Origin: Vigna angularis
Taxonomy: Eukaryota > Streptophyta > Magnoliopsida > Fabales > Fabaceae
Assembly: GCF_016808095.1 (NCBI RefSeq)
Contig: NC_068976.1
Location: 24,770,371 to 24,834,370, forward strand
Length of the DNA stretch: 64,000 nt
Direction: 5' to 3'
Of this stretch, positions 12,001-25,303 are shown piece by piece; position 1 is the first letter of the stretch; each line of letters opens with the position of its first letter. The position numbers and the translations under genes are program-made. Under the pieces are notes generated by a model. The model was not told where the DNA came from, did no database searches, and was given only the letters and a program-made list of their open reading frames with translations.

Positions 12001-13760
12001 ATTTGTTTGTACAAACACATCTAATATATATTTAATTAGTATATGATAGACTCATTTAATACGTATTATTTGATTTGTCTAATTAATGCATGAAATGACT
12101 TATTTTATATTTTATCACAAAATAATTGTATAACTTGTGTATTAATAGACTTGTCTAATGCATATTATTAAATTCAACTAATTAGTGCATGAACAGGTCC
12201 ATCTAATGTATATTATAATATTTATGTAATTAATGAATGAATATATTGGTCTAATGTATATTAATTGACTCATATAACATATGTATGAAAACAATTGTCT
12301 AATGTATATTGTTATACTTGTCTAATCATTATATGAGTGATTTGTCTAATGTATATTACTAGACAGGTCTAATTAATTCATCGACAATTCGTTGAATCAA
12401 AGTATTCCTAAGCTCATATAATCAACATATGGAATGACTCGTTTGATATATTTTTGTTATACTCTTTTAATTAGTGTATCTACAATCTCGTTTAATGTGT
12501 GTTGTTAGGCTCGTGTAATATTTTTTTGCAATACTTGTCTAATAAATGCATGGAAGGACTTGTTTGATGTGTATTCTTATACTTGTTTGATCAATGCATT
12601 CACAAACTCTTCTAATATATATTGTTAGACTTGCCTCATAAGTATATGGACACATTCGTATAATGTGTATTACTATACTCGTCTAATAAGTGTATGTTCA
12701 AACTCGTCTAATGGGTATTACAAGACTCATATAATCAATGACCAAACAAACTCATCTAATATGTATTAATAAACTTCTCTAATTTGTGTATGAAAATACT
12801 TGTGCAATTTATTTTGCTAAATAGGTCTTATCAATGTATGGACAAATTGATTTAGTATTTGTTGGTAGACTTATCTAATCAATGTATGGACAGACTTGTC
12901 TAATGAATATTCTTAGACTCATATAATCAATGTATGAAATGAATCTTCTAATGATTTTTTCTGAACTTGTTTAATTAGGATGTGGACAAAGTTGTATAAT
13001 GAGTGTTTGTTCATACATGTCTAAAGTGCATTGCAAAGCTCGTCCAATTAATGAATGGAAACACTTGTATTGTATTAATGGGCTTGTTTAATTTGTGTAT
13101 AGATAAACTTATCTAATGTATATCGACAACCTCATCTTACCATCGTATATTATTGGTAGACTCGTTTAATCAATGTTTGGATAAACTCATCTAATGAATA
13201 TTTCAAGACTCGTGTAATCAATGTATGAAATGTCGTGTTTAATGTTTTTTTTCTATACTTGTTTATTGATTGTATGGACAAACTTGTTTAATATCTATTG
13301 TTATACTTGTTTAATTAGTGCATTGATAGACTTGTTTAATGTTTTTTTGTTATATTTGTTTAATCAATTAATGGAATGACTTTTTTTAATTTTTTTGCTA
13401 CATTCGTTTAATTAGTATATGAATATACTCGTTTAATGTATATTGCTATACTTGTCTAATGTTCATTTGTTATACTTCTAATTAGTATATGGACTATGTA
13501 TTGCAAGACCCATTTACTAATTTTTGTTATATCCGTTTAATTAATGAACAAAACGACTTGTCTAATGTTTTTTACTATATTCATCTAATTAACATATAGA
13601 TAGATTCTTTAATGTATATTGTTAAATTTGTCTAATTTTTTCTATACTCATCTAATAAATGTATGGACAAAATTATTCAATGTGTATTGTTAAACTCTAT
13701 AATTTTTTCCACACTCATCTAATGTGTGTTTATAGTCTCCTTTGATCAATATAGGTTTAA
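12000..13760. repeat. Degenerate tandem repeat (decayed minisatellite), about 1.75 kb
   Basis: The phrase 'cttgtctaatgtatattgt' and its partner 'cttgtctaatcaatgtatgg' alternate with many substitutions and small indels across the whole stretch. Two half-units of roughly 23-25 bp make a unit of about 48 bp, for about 35 degenerate copies. Variants such as ctcgtctaat, ctcatctaat and cttgtttaat recur dozens of times. No long open frame follows the period, so this is non-coding. Edges are approximate because outer copies are the most decayed. Confidence 0.75.
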
Positions 13761-15066
13761 TGTATGTTTGTATATTCATTGATAATATAAATACATTAGT
13801 GATATATTTTAAAATAATTAGTTTGCCAAAATTATAAGCTGTTACATTTGAAGTTGGAAATAGTAAAAAGTAAATTAAAAAATGTAAAACCAAAATTATA
13901 ATACTAAGAAGTATGATATTTTTATTACAAAAATATTCTTTAAACTTTTAAAATGAACTATTAAATAAAACATCTTTCATTTATTGTATTTTATGATTGA
14001 CATAAATTATTTTACTTCACTTAAATTTTATTCTAGTGGATATATTTTAAATGTTCAAAATAGTTTAATACCTTTTAAGTAAGGGAAGAAAGAAAAACGG
14101 ATAGGTTTCTACTCCCTCTCTTTCAAATTATGATTGGCCCTTCCAATAACATAAAATGCTGATAGAGCATTAAGGTATTCCGCAACAAATAAATTAAAAA
14201 ACCAAGGATATAAAATCATGGTTTTTTTTAAGTAATATAATACCAACATAAAATTTTCATCAACTTTTCAAAAAATTAATTTTCACAAAAAAGAAAAACT
14301 TAACTGATTATTTTAATGATTAAGCAACCTCTTGTTACTTTATTTTTATCAGTGATCCAAAAATCTAACGCCACTAAAATCAACAATAAATGCTTAGAGC
14401 TATTTAGTTGTAACTATTGTTACATCAGAATAATCTTGTAACTTAATAAATATCTTCATCTACCTCGTCTATTTTGAAATAATTTTTAAATATATGCAAC
14501 TTTTATATTTTAAGAATATATAATTTCCATTTGAAAACATATAAATTCCAAAATTAAAAAAAATGTGAATCAAGATTAAGAACTATGATATTTTAACATC
14601 ATTTCTCTTTATATACTTAATATACAGTTTTATAAGTTATTTTTATATGATATTATATTTATTATTGTTATTTTAATATAATATTATTTTATCAAAAAAA
14701 TAATAGGGTTTATTTTCTAAGAAGGAAGAAGTTGCAACTTCTTACTAATTATTTTGATACTACTTTCTTCTTTCAAGTTACATTAGTAAGATACTTGACC
14801 CAATATTTGAGAGCCCATATCTCTCTGGGTTTTATTCTACTTAGTTTTTCTTTTAGTTCTCCACCCTCATCCTTGCACATTTATTTAATTTTCCATTTTG
14901 CCTTTAGAAGTTATTAATTATATTATTGATCTACTGCATTTTAGTTTAATATTTAAAATATTTTATTTTATCAGATTATTAAAACTATTTTTTTAAATAG
15001 ATAATTGATTCTTCATATTTAAAGTGTACCATAATCATAAATTTGATTCAAATATTAAAATATATA
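13761..15066. other. AT-rich intergenic region, no gene seen
   Basis: AT-rich sequence between the minisatellite and the solo LTR. No coding frame of convincing composition and no repeat structure was recognised. Confidence 0.5.
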
Positions 15067-15071
15067 ACTTG
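15067..15071. repeat. Target site duplication, left copy (ACTTG)
   Basis: ACTTG directly before the TG that opens the solo LTR; an identical copy follows the closing CA at 17554-17558. Confidence 0.8.
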
Positions 15072-17553
15072 TGTAACATCCCAAAAATACAGTAACACCA
15101 TATAGTCGAATTAATTACATTAATGATAAACCAAATCAGTCTTAAATTAAACAAGAGCACAGGTTCTGGCCGAACGGCCTTACAAGAAGCGAGTTACAAA
15201 AATAACGAGATGTACAATAAGATAACTTGACCGAACGGTTTACAAAACAAAAAAATACCGAACGGTTAGGTCAAGACAAAGGGAGAGTGGTCGTTCCAAG
15301 ACAACTCGCTAAAATAACTAAACTAAACAATTAACCGAACAGACTACTGTTCGGCCTTCACTTCTACATCAACGAGGTTCTCTTCCTCTAATATTCCTTC
15401 TTCCAGCGTCTCCTCCAGTAACGCATCACCATCTGCTCACATTCACACGGATGATCATTGCAAAGACAAGACGGACGTACAGATACAGGACAACACAATG
15501 AAGAACACAAGGTAAGCTTATTTAATTTAATTCAAGTAATAACATGCATTTCTCAACATATCAAACATATCAAATAGGTTCCAATATACAATTCAATCAA
15601 TTCCTGATACTAGACTGACTGTCCGGACTGTATGAATTCTGTGTAGCTACGATGTTCGTTCACCCAGGTGGTGTAGTAACTGGAATTCTCATCAGCTGCC
15701 ACCCGAGGTTAGTCTGTTCCGTCCAAAGTACCCCTAAGGACTAGGACCTCCTGCCGTTCCCACACATGACATACTCCCCTCTACTTGAGGACGAGCACTC
15801 ACGGAACATCAGGATGAATCGACAGCTAAGATTTGTCCACATTCATACTTTACAAATTCCAACTTTCATCCAAGAGTCGTTCCTCCCTGGAACGCTCGTT
15901 CAAAATCCACAACCGCTTATTCATCTCATATACTGTTCATCATTTATAATCTTTCTATTTAATATCATTTTCGTCTTCCATTTCCAGTGCATAAAGTAAC
16001 GAACGTTCAGCCCTCTTCATAACAAAGACGAACATGAGGAACGAGACCGAGAAATCCCCCGTTCCAGAACAGAATAAAACCGACTGCAATAACACCGTAT
16101 ATGACGAATGTCATTTACCACTTGAGTCAGTTGAATGAACTGACTCTCAATAAGTTCATATCAATACTCAAAGAATGGTTTAAGTACAGAGGCTCTAGGC
16201 CAGATCCAATGGATATAGGCCCCTCAAGACGAGTAAAGGACAATACTTAAAATAATTCAATTACAGAAACCGACTACCAGTCAATGACCGAACACGGTAA
16301 AAGGATTTACTGAATTTGGACGAACGCTATTTCCACAAGTTTAATAATTAAAGACGAGTACGAGCGTTCGGTATAAGACCGAGCGCCACTCATGACGAAC
16401 GCTTTGGGTCGAAACCCATCACTGTTTTGAACTCGTGATAGAAATATTAATAGTAATAATTATAATACGGGATGGTGAAGAGAGGGTTTAAGAATGACTA
16501 AGTGTCCAGATATATGTGTACAAGTTTCTCAATTCCTCACATAACACTCAGGTCATCTACGCTTGGCCGAACGCGCAAACATAGAACTATTATAAAAGGG
16601 CGTTCGCTCTCAACCAGAATTCTGCCCAAATGAAAGAATTCAATTTCAAAGAAGTTTACTAGCAATCACCGAACGGTCAAGGACCATTCAATGACGAACG
16701 TTCATTATCATAGGGAATTTATATTCAAAGTTTCATTTACATTAAACTCATTTCTCAACATAAAATTTCATATTTTCAAATACTCATATCATAGTACATT
16801 TCATAATTCTCATACATCAGCTCATAATCATAACCATATACTAAAAATCAAATATCACAAATTCATGCTTCATACCACTCACAGAACGTCCATACAGTAC
16901 AATACAAACATACAAATTAAATTGAATAAGCTTCCCTTACCTGGATCAATGAGTGAACGTCCTAAACGTAAGATTTTGGGTTCGCCCGTTTACAGCTTTA
17001 TACCCTCAAAGATCACTTGACTCTTGCAACTAAATCTAACCACAAAGGAATCAAGAATAACTTAGACTATATCCCTGCATGCAACCAGAACTTGGTTTTG
17101 CATGTAACCCAAGAATGAACGACTAAGGGAAGAAACTTACCAGCTCAAACTTGAAGCTTGTTCGGTTTAAGAGGAAGCTTGGGACACCGGGAATGCTCCT
17201 ACGGTGTCTGAACGGTGATCGGAGCAGAGAAGAGTGAGTTACAGTAGAGAGAAGGGGAAATTTCTAGAGAGAAGGAGGAGAAAATGAAAAGTCAGAGTTT
17301 GGTAAGGAGAAGGTGCATGTAGAAGAGAGTGGGCAGGTTTTTCAGAAATCATTTTGATTCACCCCACGACCAAACGGTCGTGCGCTCTCCTGTTGACACC
17401 TGCACTCCACTTACTGACTTCCGAATCTTCCATTTTGACACTTGGCGTTAGCGCAGAGTTTGTGAGTGCGTTTTAATGGTTTTGAGCAGGGTTTTGGGTG
17501 TAATAAATGAGATTAAACAGGTGGGATTTGAGTGTATTTAACGAGGCCTGACA
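15072..17553. mobile_element. Solo LTR of an LTR retrotransposon, 2482 bp
   Basis: The block opens with TGTAACATCCC and closes with GGCCTGACA, the TG..CA ends of an LTR, and is flanked by perfect 5-bp duplications ACTTG. It differs sharply in composition from its surroundings, being richer in G+C with many 'cgaacg' and 'ccgaacgg' words. There is no second copy and no gag/pol coding sequence, so it is a solo LTR left by recombination. The terminus with CCCAAAAATAC resembles LTR ends of plant Ty3/gypsy chromoviruses (Tekay type); this family call is recall. A TATAAAAG at 16591-16598 favours plus orientation, but orientation is unresolved. Confidence 0.85.
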
Positions 17554-17558
17554 ACTTG
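17554..17558. repeat. Target site duplication, right copy (ACTTG)
   Basis: ACTTG immediately after the CA end of the 2482-bp LTR, matching the copy at 15067-15071. Confidence 0.8.
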
Positions 17559-19102
17559 TATACGTTGATAAATGTTAAAAACCTGAAAAAATGTATTTTA
17601 TTTTTGGTTTTTAGTATTACAAAATTTTGTTTTTCATGCTATTTCTAAATTATTTAATTATTATGATGATTATTTCGATCAGTTTTTAAATATTGATCTC
17701 CCCAGTTTTAGTTTCATGTTTAAGCCACTCCAAGGCACCCACGTCACTCTTTGCACTGTCCCACGAATTCAACATACACTCCAAAACTCAAACGCATGAA
17801 GACAAAAAAAAAGACACTGCAAAATGTTACCCCTCTTGGCTGAAATTATTTTGACAAAAGAAAAATGTTCTTTTAACAATTTTTCTTTTTATATAACTTT
17901 TTTACAACAACAGATATGATAGTTTATGATTTATCAGTTTCAAATATATAGATCAATAAAATAGTGATACATAATTTATTATAAAAAAATTGTTATTGTA
18001 TCTGCAAGAATATCACGCCAAGAAAATATCTAAACTTATCCATTGCAAAAATATGGTTGCTGCCACATGGCAACTTCTGTTAAAGTTCTGTTATTGTATC
18101 TGCAAAATGTTTCCTTGTATAGTGTCTCTAGAAATGTTTTTTTTAGCATGCTTTGATGAAATACTATTAGACTATAGTAGTATAAGAAAGTTCTACACTC
18201 CTTCAATTATCTTGTTCTATGTATTGAAATTTTCTAACTTATATTGGATAATTATTTTAAAGTATATACTTTTATTTAGTTCAGTGTATAAAATTTATAC
18301 CATTGTTAGTGCATGTAGATATACGATTTGATGAGTATGAGAACCTTTGATATCTATCCAATGATATGAAAAAAAAAAAAAAAAACAATGGAAGCAAATG
18401 AAAAATCATGTCATTGCCACACAATTGGAAGGGAATTTTACTGTTCCTTTTCAATTGAAGGTTCACCTTAAGATTCTATATTTCTAAACAAGACTCTTGA
18501 AACTTTTAAGATAATGTTGAACTTGATAAGTAATGGCTGAGATGCAGAGAATATAGCCAAAGGTGAAAGGTACAAACACCAAACTCAAATAAGCCTTTTA
18601 CAAAATCCTCAATTATTGCCCACCAAAACTCTAAAACTTTCCAAGTCATACATACATACACCCCATGATTCCCTTTTTTTGTGCTTTCAATTTTGACTAC
18701 TAGTCAAACACGCAACACCATGCAACCCAACTTAAGTCACCAGGAAAAAAACATATATGATCTAATAACACTGGACATTTTAAGAGGAAAAAATTATTAT
18801 ATTCGAAAGCCAAGATATTATTAGAAACATGCAGGCTGTACTCTAGATTGCTATAATCCAATTGCCAAACAACAATCCCTATATAAGCTAAATATAGTTC
18901 ATGATTACCATTAACCAAAATGATTCAAAAGCGAAGAAATATAACACTGTTGCCTTGCTACACAAGGGAACATCAGCATTAACATAATATATATGTATGT
19001 ATGTATGTATGGAGATTGAACCAAGATATAGAGAAAATACACAAGGGGGAAGATGCTGATGTGTCCCTCTATGTATCATGCAAAAGAACATATATAGAGT
19101 TT
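17559..19102. other. Intergenic and 3' flank of the LAX gene
   Basis: AT-rich. The segment nearest 19102 should be the LAX 3' UTR (minus strand). It contains a short (ATGT)n-like run near 18992-19010 and a poly-A run at 18369-18385. The word tgttattgtatctgcaa occurs twice, near 17990 and 18090, a small direct repeat. No gene was seen. Confidence 0.5.
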
Positions 19103-22100
19103 TCAGTGATGCAGTGTTTGGTTGGAAGCTGGTGTTTTATGCGGGGGGCACTGGTAGCACTTTGCAAAGAGTCCAAATGTGTCAACCTGTTTGATGAAGT
19201 TTGCCATGCTAGCCCACCCTCCAAATCCAAATCCCACCACTAGAACCCATACCACCACAAATGCATTGATCACATACATTAACGTCCAGCTTGGGATGAA
19301 GAAGGGCAATTTCTCAGCAGCATTCTGCAAACACAGCACAGATAAATTGTTAAATGTTACCTGTGTTTGATTTCACATAGTTGTACAAGTTTTTCATGAT
19401 TGATCTACTATGAATGAGTTTCCAAGCATTATAATAAGGCAAAAAGTAGTGAAACTGTTAGTTGACTGTAATGAGTTGCTGATTTATGCTAGGATCAGTA
19501 ATGTAAATACAATGTAGGGTCATTTGAGGGAGTTAGGTTAGCCATGGCCCATCACATTGCTAAAATGTGGACATTGGTTTGCATAGCATAGGGGGTAGTA
19601 TAGTATGATTCTAGCATATAACTGAATGACAAAGAAATGGAACCAACCCCATCGTGTCTCATAAATTTTCAACTCAAATAATTAATAGAACAAGTGGAGT
19701 AGGGGTTAATAATACTGCCAGTGACATGGGAAAACTCTTCTTCCAAGTTTAATCATGGAGCCCAAATCATACCCTCTAACACTATATAATACAACATGTT
19801 TTAAGATTTCTTTTAAAAGGTTTAGCCTTTTTATAGGGAAGAAAACACTGTTTCGTACTGCTATAGATTAGCTACAAGTTCTGCATAGAGTGTACATAGC
19901 AGCCTATTAAAACTCAGATTTTGACCAGCACTAGTCTAAACCGTGAATGTTAGTATTATAATATGGCCACACCTTTATGATTTTATAGATTTTAACAGAG
20001 CAAAGTAAAGGCCGTTAGAAGAGACAAAGATTAGGTACAAACAAACAAAGATGAGATATGAATGGATTGGAGTATTTACCTGTCGTGCAGAAGCAGACCT
20101 GTAAGTAAGCATGTGGGCAGAAGCAGGGATGATATAGACGGTAAAGGTAACCAAAAGAGCCCCCACAGCAGAGTTTATAGGGCCAAAGAAAGGGAAAATA
20201 ATGGCCAAAAACCATATTGGTATCACCACAGGCAACCTTGCAAGAGCCCTCAAACATATGCTCTTTGTGTCATGCATTCCTATCACTTTCTCCCACACAA
20301 AATACAATGGTGTGCAAGCAAATCCAAAAGTGATAAACTGCCATCCCCACACATGTAATAGGTAAAACTCATCAGTTTATAAAACTTCTTCTGTCATTGC
20401 TCTCTCTCTCTCCTGCTGTTTACATTAAACAAGTACTCTCTTTTTTTTCTTAATTTAAAACGATGTTGTTTGTAAACAAAACCACTATTGTTATATAAAT
20501 GTTGCATGAATGAATAACTTTAGAAGTTGGATATTTTAAGGGAAGGGAAAAAATGTTATGGACCTGGTGAATCAGCATTAAGATGACACCTGTGTCACGC
20601 CAACCAGAGCGAGGGAGAAGAGAGAAGGCATTGGAGTGGTCCAGGAGTTGGTCACCAAAGGCCCAGTAAACGGCAATGGCAGATGGTAGGGTGAGTGTGA
20701 ATACAAAAAGAGTGGCATAAAGATAGATATATTTGAACTTTTGAGGTTTCCACATTGCATGCATGATTTCCCTGTAATAGTCATAGGGTCCACAAGTTAG
20801 TGCATAATGCAGCAATACCAACTTAAATCCATCCCCAACCAATGACCCAGATGCTCTCATCTCAATATCATATAGATTCCTTTCATTTATACTAATATGC
20901 TCCAAGTTCAAAAGGAAATTCGGTTTGTCAGTCCCTGGATATGTCCAAACGAGTTATTAGAATTGTTTTCTAACCCACTTTGCAATACAGAGTTAGCTTA
21001 ACCCAGAAAAGGTACAAGTTATATTAGAAAAGGAAACAAGTTGTACACAAGAGAATATTTTAAAAACACGCATAAAGAACTGTGCATTTCCGTACTAATC
21101 TCTTATTTCCATGACCCCATTGCTCGAAATTCCTCTTGAATGATGGAAAAAGAATATTAATAAACGTGTAAGCATTCAATATGCATATAGTAACATAAAA
21201 ACACACATGATTATTGTATGTTTTCTGTAAAGTTAATTATCCATTCCTTATACATGACTACTCGAGTTATTCATCGTACTTTGGTATTGGAGTTGTAGGA
21301 AGGGCAGAATGTAAAGATGGATAGATGAATTGAATGCATAAAGTTGAGAGGGGGTTGGAAGTGGAGGCCAAGACACAAGTTTAATGGTTGCTCGAAAAAA
21401 TGCCAGATTTACTGTTTTGTCTTATTTTCGGAGGCCCCATAAGAATGGAGGCAAAAGCTGCAATTGAAGAAAGTGGTCGTGCAATAAACTTCTACTCTCC
21501 TTGATGTTTCGTTGTCTTAAGACAATAAAGAAAACTATCATCATTGTTTTGTCTAACTCAACAAGCAAAATATTAAAAAAACATAGGTCTTACACTGTGA
21601 CGGCGTGCCCGCCGAAAGTGTAGAGAACGTTGGTGGCTCCCGTGAAATACAAAACCAATTTTTTGGGGCCCGTGTGAGTCACATTTTCAACCTGCAAAAT
21701 TAAAGAGGGAGAGCCAGAGGTCTTATTTTTTTTCACATCTAATACGTTATTATGATCAAACGACTTCTAATAAGAGAGACCCCACTGAAGAAATCAACAC
21801 CGTTGTACTTGGTATTGCTTACCTGGCCATGAAGGATGGCTGCAATGGTTAAGTACCAGGCTGTGTAAGTGGTCATGCCAAGACCAAGGAAAGACCAAAT
21901 CCTGTAGTTGTGAAATGAAGGTATGAACACCGTTGTTGCACAGCATGCTCCGAATATGTAAGTCCAGGTCCTCTTATCCAAGTGGTCATTTATGTAGTAT
22001 ATGTTACTGCATAGTCATATACCATACCCCAAATCACAAAAACACCCTCTTAAAATCAATTAAATTTTCAATTATCTAATCAAATCAACAGTTTTAAAAA

Positions 22101-22859
22101 ACAGTTTGACTGTAATCTTGGCTACAAGTTCAAAGCTTTTCAGTTTTCTGTCACCAAAATTGTGGCCATTTTGGTCTACCTTGACTACAGAAAATTTATA
22201 CCTTGCACAAGCTATAAGCTGGATGACAGATCCGAAGAGGAGAAAAGTGCAGTTAAAGGCCAGGCCAATGGCTTTCCAATATGGACCTAGTAAACCTTCC
22301 AGCACTTCAAACCACTGAAAAAACGAAATTAGGCCAAAGTTTTACACGGTAAAAAGAAAATTGAGCTTTTTTTTTTTCATTTTAGTTTTTGGTCTAACCT
22401 GAATGACATGGTTTTTGAAGTTGACATTCTCTTTCTCTTTTCTGCTCCTGTACTCGATGTACAGAATGCTAATCAAATAAGCAGTCCAACTTCCCATTAT
22501 TCCATAGAAGACCTGGAATATGACGCCAGAAAGCATTCCCAGCTGAGCGAAAGAGTATGGCAGTGTTAGCAGAACCTGCGCAACCTGCAAAGCACAAAAC
22601 CATAAACATAATCAAACCAGATTCTCTTACAGAATCCAAGTTTCAATGATATGAGAGTGACACTCTACGGACTCATATTTTTTGTTACCTGATTCGAAGC
22701 ACAGCTGAACCATGCATCATAAACAGATCCACCGTGCCACAGAATGCTTCTCAAACTGGAATGTGAGCCACCCACCTTCTCATCCTCTCTCTCTTCACGC
22801 TCAACAGTTTCATTCAGGCTTGACATCATGATTTCTTCACCTTGCTTCTGGGGTAACAT
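19103..22859 (-). CDS. LAX: Auxin influx carrier, AUX1/LAX family
   Basis: Plasma-membrane proton/auxin symporter of the amino acid/auxin permease family. Eight coding exons on the minus strand: 22689-22859, 22399-22584, 22202-22314, 21823-22006, 21594-21691, 20564-20771, 20080-20337 and 19103-19324; total 1440 nt, 479 codons plus stop, all junction phases consistent. Length matches the family (about 470-490). Near-invariant blocks are visible: WHGGSVYDAWFSCASNQ before the first membrane helix, TLPYSFAQLGMLSG, DKRTWTYIFGACCATTVFIP, TGATNVLYTFGGHAV, EIMHAMWKPQKFKYIY and the C-terminal GLFAKCYQC. The block GMHDTKSICLRALARL is like AUX1/LAX1 rather than LAX2. The first 40 residues are acidic and variable, as usual. 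Start chosen at MLPQKQGEE, which is in frame after a 5'-UTR acceptor. Exon 5 ends with GT before GTAAGA, giving Val across the junction. Confidence 0.95.
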
Positions 22860-22894
22860 TGTTCCAAGATAATAATTATAATATAAAGAGAGTC

Positions 22895-23058
22895 CTGAAA
22901 ACAATCACACACACTGTATCAAACAATGAGTTAGCTAGACGTTTACCAAACCCAGGGAAGAAAGTCAGACAAATTGACAAGAGAAAACAAAGGAGATTTT
23001 GATCCATGAAAAAAACCAAACCATAGAAAAAAAAAAAGAAAAAAAAAGCAACACTCAC
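22895..23058 (-). other. Probable 5'-UTR intron of the LAX gene
   Basis: On the minus strand GTGAGT (from 23058) makes a strong donor, and TGATTGTTTTCAG ending at 22895 a good acceptor. Removal leaves a 35-nt untranslated piece before the start codon at 22859. No in-frame coding extends upstream of the start, so the intron would lie in the leader. Confidence 0.55.
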
Positions 23059-23714
23059 CTAATATTGGTCAATGTTGAAAGGTGAGAGTATTCTCTTATA
23101 GCACGGAAACAGAGGAAACAGAGGTTTTATGGTGGCATAGATGAGTGTGAGAGTGGCAGGGAAGTTTACTTTTTTAGGTAAAAAGAGAAGACTATAGCAG
23201 CACTTGATTGGGTTGGTGTTGCGGTTTTGGTGGTAATTTGAGAGGATTTTGATTTTTGAACTGTTCAAACTCTGTACAAAAAGCTCAAATTACAAGAGTG
23301 GCAGGCCTTAAATATGGCTTTGTGCACTACCTGGTGGCGTTAAGGTGGTGAGTCAGTGAAGGTCTTAAATGCGGGTTCTGAAGAAGGAATTGGCAGAAGG
23401 TGGCAGTTTTCAATGCAGAAGATACTATTACTAACCCAGGAAGCAAGAAAGGGAGAGAAGAAGGAGAAAAGGTTGTGTTGGGATGGTAAGAAACAAGTGA
23501 GGTTGGTGGTGAAGAAGAGGGTTGAGTTTGGAGGATCGAGATCTGACAAAAAGGAAGTACACCTGAGAGAGTAAACTTGGAAGATGGAGCTGTGCTTGCT
23601 TCGAACTTGATTAAAAGAAACAATAAAAAAATTAAAAGAGAGCAACGGGAAAGGAAACGAATGGAAGAACTGCTACGATAGCTCTTGGGTTTATTCTTCA
23701 CAATCACATATATA
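23059..23714 (-). promoter_or_regulatory. Probable LAX leader and core promoter, pyrimidine-rich
   Basis: On the minus strand this stretch is rich in C and T, unlike the AT-rich DNA above it, and ends at a TATATAT run (23708-23714) that could be the TATA box. If so the leader is about 0.6 kb before splicing. It contains a 126-codon open frame (23327-23707) that starts upstream of the expected transcription start and is probably chance. Confidence 0.35.
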
Positions 23715-24597
23715 CATGTTTCTTGGTTTCCCTTCTCTTATAGTTGTACTTTATCTCTCTCTTTTGTTCATGTTTCTCATTCGACTCTAGCTGCCTCGTG
23801 TTTCTGTACGAGGATCACTGTCTGGTAAGAAAGAAAAATTATAAATCATTTACTTCTTTGGGACAAAAGCTTTATATTTTTCTTTTTTTTTAGTATATGA
23901 ATAAATGTGGAAAATGAAATCAAATAAATATATCTGTTTTATTCTGTAATTATTAATTCTAAATTGAAACACCTTATGTTAACACTTTCTGTTACTGGAC
24001 GTAGTGATGTGTAGCCTTTAACGAAGCATGTTGTGAGGAGAAGCTTTATTTATTTATTTATTATTATTATTTATTTATTCAAGAAAAGGGTACACATTGG
24101 TGTGGTGTAGATGACAACCCACACAATAACATTGAAAAGTTAATATGGTTATTACAGCTGTCAAAGTAATGTAAGATAGGATGGATTAAGAAAAGGGACT
24201 CACTGAACTACGATCCTTTCGATTTGATTGACTTTACTTACCAAATTTGTAGTTTATGGTAATTCAACATTTGGTTATCGTAGATAATTTGTGCTGTTTA
24301 AAATAAATGCTTCCTACTTTAGAATAAGTTTAATACATTTTTCTATTTTTTTTTAAACTTTAGATTACTCAATTAGTGTAATTTATCAACAGTAAGTTTT
24401 TTTTTTCTTTTGATAAAAATAAGATAAATTGATTTAACGTCGTCTTGATTTGAATTCTATATAATTTTATTGAGTGATATGAACTATCACCACTTATGTC
24501 CATCGATATTAATTTAAATGTCAATATTAATATAATTCATTAACTCATAATAGCTCAATTTTTTAAATAAAAAAATATTTTTATTAATTCATTTATT

Positions 24598-25303
24598 AAG
24601 TTAAATATGTTTTTAATTTTTAAATTATAATCTGGAGTCTAGTTCTATTTCAAACTTTTGATCTTTAAACTTAAAAAAAGGAAAAATTAATCTCCATCAC
24701 TTAATAGAGTTTATGATTTACATCTTATTTTAAAATTAACTAGTATAAACATATATATATATATATATATATATATTATTTATTATTTTATTTGAATTTT
24801 AATTATTATTTAATATATTTAAACTTAAATTAAGTTTATTGGAACAAAATTATCAATTATTTTAAAAAGAATATGACATGCTATATTTTATATATATTAA
24901 AAAGTAAAATGTTTATAATTTTTTTAAAAAAGTAAAATATATTTTTAGTCTTTTAATTTTAATGTGAAATTAAATTTTATTTTTGTCTCAAACTTTGAAT
25001 TATTTTTATCTCTAAACTTTATTAATGAAAAAATATAATTCTCATTACTAAATATAGTTAGAGATTTGTTGATGTGTCAAATATTATTGTCACCTTTTAT
25101 GTATTGCGTTGATGTGAATACATATATATTAATACATAACCACATTATAACAATTTGTTAAAATAAATATTTAACATTCTTTTTGTAACTAAGATTACAT
25201 ATATTTATTTTTAAAATTAAAAAAAAATTGTATCAAATTTTAAAATATAAATAAAATTCAATTTCATATTATATTTTAAAAATTGAAAATATATTTAACT
25301 CTT
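24598..25303. repeat. AT-rich composite repeat with inverted ends (MITE-like)
   Basis: The left end gttaaatatgtttttaattt (from 24600) reappears as an inverted copy at the right end (about 25269-25301). Inside, a related direct copy begins near 24940 with 'atatttttagtctttta' and shares the order of words 'tttcaaactttgatctttaaactt'. This is a common type of decayed legume repeat. No clear target duplication was found. Confidence 0.35.
24751..24776. repeat. (AT)13 microsatellite
   Basis: Thirteen uninterrupted AT units inside the composite repeat. Confidence 0.95.

Noticed and set aside
17990..18331. 113-codon plus-strand frame
   Set aside because: AT-rich composition, no domain, no splice or promoter context.
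23327..23707. 126-codon minus-strand frame in the LAX upstream region
   Set aside because: Low-complexity Ser/Leu/Phe composition from CT-rich DNA, and it begins at the presumed TATA box; most likely chance.
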